From NCBI GenBank assembly GCA_028718045.1, contig JAQUMQ010000071.1:1-6987 (forward strand): a stretch of 6,987 bases of DNA, in the 5' to 3' direction. Source of the stretch: Actinomycetota bacterium (GTDB lineage: Bacteria > Actinomycetota > Humimicrobiia > Humimicrobiales > Humimicrobiaceae). Both the position numbers and the translations under genes were made by a program. The notes under the pieces are model-generated. The model saw only the letters and a program-made list of their open reading frames with translations, was not told the origin of the DNA and searched no databases. Shown in pieces: positions 5,870 through 6,987 of the stretch. The stretch's first letter is position 1, and each line of letters begins with the position of its first letter.

Positions 5870-6268
5870 TTACACTCTTCTTCTTTTTGGCGGTCTACAT
5901 CCATTATGCGGAACAGGAGTTACGTCTGTTATGGAACCTATTTCCAGTCCTACAGCCTGCAAAGACCTTACAGCAGTTTCTCTACCAGAACCTACACCCT
6001 TTACCCTTACGTCAACTTTGGAAAGACCATGTTCCTGTGCTGACTTTGCCACGGCTGTTGCCGTCACCTGAGCAGCAAAAGGAGTACTCTTTCTTGAGCC
6101 TTTGAAGCCCTGGCCTCCCGCACTACCCCACGCAATCGTATTACCATTCATATCCGTTATATTAACAATCGTATTATTAAAGGTAGATTGAATATGTGCA
6201 ATTCCGTAAGGAATATTCTTCCTTTCTCTTCTTTTAACTCTTTTTTTAGCAGTTTGCTTGGTTGCCAA
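5870..6268 (-). CDS. rpsK: 30S ribosomal protein S11
   Basis: S11 sits on the 30S platform and contacts 16S rRNA near the mRNA exit channel. The 132 residues are the normal bacterial length. Family signs are HIQSTFNNTIVNITD (25-39), GFKGSRKSTPFAAQ (54-67), and the C-terminus DVTPVPHNGCRPPKRRRV (115-132). In the conserved G-P-G-S-G-R-E segment, residue 92 is valine (GVGSGRE, 91-97), an uncommon change. The start is TTG at 6266-6268 with AGGAGG 6 nt upstream; the next in-frame methionine is residue 40, inside the conserved core. It lies 14 nt after rpsM, the usual S13-S11-S4 order. Confidence 0.98.
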   Translation of the reverse strand: MATKQTAKKRVKRRERKNIPYGIAHIQSTFNNTIVNITDMNGNTIAWGSAGGQGFKGSRKSTPFAAQVTATAVAKSAQEHGLSKVDVRVKGVGSGRETAVRSLQAVGLEIGSITDVTPVPHNGCRPPKRRRV

Positions 6269-6274
6269 ATTTAT

Positions 6275-6280
6275 CCTCCT
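6275..6280 (-). promoter_or_regulatory. Shine-Dalgarno fixing the TTG start of rpsK
   Basis: A perfect AGGAGG on the minus strand, with a 6-nt spacer to TTG GCA ACC. No ATG is available near the family N-terminus, so this site decides the start. Confidence 0.88.
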
Positions 6281-6282
6281 GA

Positions 6283-6669
6283 TTATTTAACAGTAGCCGA
6301 TGTTTTTTTCTTAATTCCGACAGAAGGCCTTCTGCCTTTTCTGGTTCTTGCATTGGTATGAGTTCTTTGACCTCTGACCGGTAAATTCCTTTTATGCCTT
6401 ATGCCTCTATAGGAATTTATTTCGATAAGTCTTTTAATGCTCTGACTTACCTCTCTTCTCAAATCACCTTCAACTTTTATGTTTGTATCTATATATTCTC
6501 TGATCTTAATTATTTCATCTTCGGTTAATTCGCTTGTTTTTCTTGCAGGATCTATGCCAATATCAGCAAGTATTTTAGCAGCAGTTGATCTGCCTATGCC
6601 AAAAATATAAGTAAGAGAAACAACGATATGTTTATTTCTGGGAACATCAATTCCAGCAATTCTAGCCAC
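6283..6669 (-). CDS. rpsM: 30S ribosomal protein S13
   Basis: S13 lies at the head of the 30S subunit, forms intersubunit bridges to the 50S, and its tail approaches the P-site tRNA. The 128 residues are within the usual range. Family signs are MARIAGIDVPRNK (1-13), LTYIFGIGRSTA (19-30), VEGDLRREV (66-74) and the basic stretch YRGIRHKRNLPVRGQRTHTN (87-106) leading into ARTRKG. The C-terminal tail is Lys-rich. The start is GTG at 6667-6669 with AAGGAGG 8 nt upstream. The upstream ATG inside the spacer is followed at once by TAG and cannot serve. The gap from rpmJ is 13 nt. Confidence 0.98.
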   Translation of the reverse strand: MARIAGIDVPRNKHIVVSLTYIFGIGRSTAAKILADIGIDPARKTSELTEDEIIKIREYIDTNIKVEGDLRREVSQSIKRLIEINSYRGIRHKRNLPVRGQRTHTNARTRKGRRPSVGIKKKTSATVK

Positions 6670-6677
6670 CTACATTT

Positions 6678-6684
6678 CCTCCTT
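6678..6684 (-). promoter_or_regulatory. Shine-Dalgarno of rpsM overlapping the rpmJ stop
   Basis: AAGGAGG on the minus strand shares its first two A with the rpmJ TAA stop codon (6683-6685) and lies 8 nt before the GTG start of rpsM. Ribosomes terminating on rpmJ would stand on this site, so the two genes are probably translationally coupled. Confidence 0.85.
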
Positions 6685-6796
6685 AACCTTGTCTTTGTTT
6701 ATGGCGGGGATTTTTACAGATAACCATTACCTTACCTTCCCGCCTGATAATCCGGCAATCATTACAAATTTTTTTAACTGACGGTCTGACTTTCAT
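6683..6796 (-). CDS. rpmJ: 50S ribosomal protein L36, zinc-binding form
   Basis: L36 is the smallest large-subunit protein and binds 23S rRNA near the GTPase-associated region. The 37 residues, hand-translated, start MKVRPSVKKICNDCRI and end PRHKQRQG. The zinc ligands C11, C14, C27 and H32 are all present, so this is the C-plus form rather than the zinc-independent paralogue. The start is ATG at 6794-6796 with an AAAGGAA Shine-Dalgarno about 8 nt upstream, and the stop is TAA. It stands in its usual place between infA and rpsM, though 135 nt from infA. Confidence 0.97.
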   Translation of the reverse strand: MKVRPSVKKICNDCRIIRREGKVMVICKNPRHKQRQG

Positions 6797-6862
6797 CTTA
6801 ATTCCTTTTGTTAATCAATTATTTTTAATACCAATATATAAAAAATAACTAATAGCCCTTAC

Positions 6863-6924
6863 TATGCTTTATAAAATTTCCAATTAAAGATACGCTGCCA
6901 ATTAAAAATATATATTAAAGCATA
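6863..6924 (-). repeat. Nested inverted and direct repeats in the infA-rpmJ gap
   Basis: TATGCTTTA (6863-6871) and TAAAGCATA (6916-6924) are perfect 9-bp inverted repeats 44 nt apart. Between them are two copies of CCAATTAAA at 6880-6888 and 6898-6906, with an 18-bp period. The 135-nt gap has no gene and no clear terminator. A regulatory leader, an internal promoter region or chance in AT-rich DNA are all possible. Confidence 0.4.
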
Positions 6925-6931
6925 AATAAGA

Positions 6932-6987
6932 CTATTTTTTCCTGTAAATTATCCTGCCCCTTGTCAAATCATACGGTGAAAGCTCTA
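6932..6987 (-). CDS. infA: Translation initiation factor IF-1, C-terminal 17 residues only
   Basis: IF-1 binds the 30S A site during initiation. The last 17 codons before a TAG stop (6932-6934) read ELSPYDLTRGRIIYRKK, which matches the end of bacterial IF-1, where SPYDLT.GRI.YR is highly conserved. The rest of this roughly 72-residue protein lies beyond the window edge. Its position directly before rpmJ is the normal order and supports the call. The window itself does not show the start or upstream signals. Confidence 0.93.
   Translation of the reverse strand, partial: ELSPYDLTRGRIIYRKK

Noticed and set aside
5887..6105. Plus-strand open frame opposite rpsK
   Set aside because: The S11 frame on the minus strand is conserved to the last residue; the plus-strand frame is its shadow.
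1..6987. Mobile element, CRISPR array, defence or toxin-antitoxin system
   Set aside because: The window is filled with intact housekeeping genes in conserved order; no transposase, integrase, terminal repeats or regular spacer-repeat pattern was seen.

Overview
The window is an AT-rich stretch of bacterial chromosome. Every gene I can support lies on the minus strand, so the biological reading order runs from high to low coordinates: infA (C-terminal end only) - rpmJ - rpsM - rpsK - rpsD - rpoA - rplQ - truA - rplM - rpsI - an amino-acid racemase homologue - glmM (N-terminal part only). All twelve reading frames are intact. I saw no frameshifts, mobile elements, tRNA or rRNA genes, or CRISPR repeats.

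Organism: the block infA-rpmJ-rpsM-rpsK-rpsD-rpoA-rplQ-truA-rplM-rpsI is the 3' part of the classic str-S10-spc-alpha cluster. Placing glmM soon after rplM-rpsI is, as I remember, typical of Actinobacteria. The L17 start (RLGGSGTHQKAI) and several alpha-subunit stretches also look actinobacterial or Bacillota-like. S4 and L36 keep their zinc-binding Cys/His ligands. The base composition is far lower in G+C than ordinary Actinobacteria, so a deep-branching, low-G+C, probably anaerobic Gram-positive-type lineage is my best guess. This is inference; a phylum cannot be fixed from one window.

Layout: 6932-6987 is the end of infA, followed by a 135-nt gap holding short repeats. Then come rpmJ (6683-6796), rpsM (6283-6669), rpsK (5870-6268), rpsD (5197-5823), a 99-nt gap, rpoA (4162-5097), rplQ (3790-4143), truA (3006-3761), rplM (2536-2982), an 89-nt gap with a palindrome and T-run, rpsI (2051-2446), the racemase homologue (939-2036), a 169-nt AT-rich gap with candidate promoters, and glmM (1-769). 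The remaining gaps are 13-46 nt, consistent with one long transcription unit with possible internal control points at the four larger gaps.

How the genes fit together: translation initiation (IF1), 30S proteins (S13, S11, S4, S9), 50S proteins (L36, L17, L13), RNA polymerase alpha and the tRNA pseudouridine synthase TruA form a growth-linked expression block. It leads into glmM, which makes glucosamine-1-phosphate for UDP-GlcNAc and peptidoglycan. The PLP-dependent racemase homologue between rpsI and glmM is the one non-standard gene; a role in supplying a D-amino acid is plausible but unproven.

Most of the window is ordinary housekeeping DNA and I found no convincing new system. The points most worth a second look are the racemase and its indels relative to remembered relatives, the four non-ATG starts (all with strong Shine-Dalgarno sequences), and the structured intergenic gaps.
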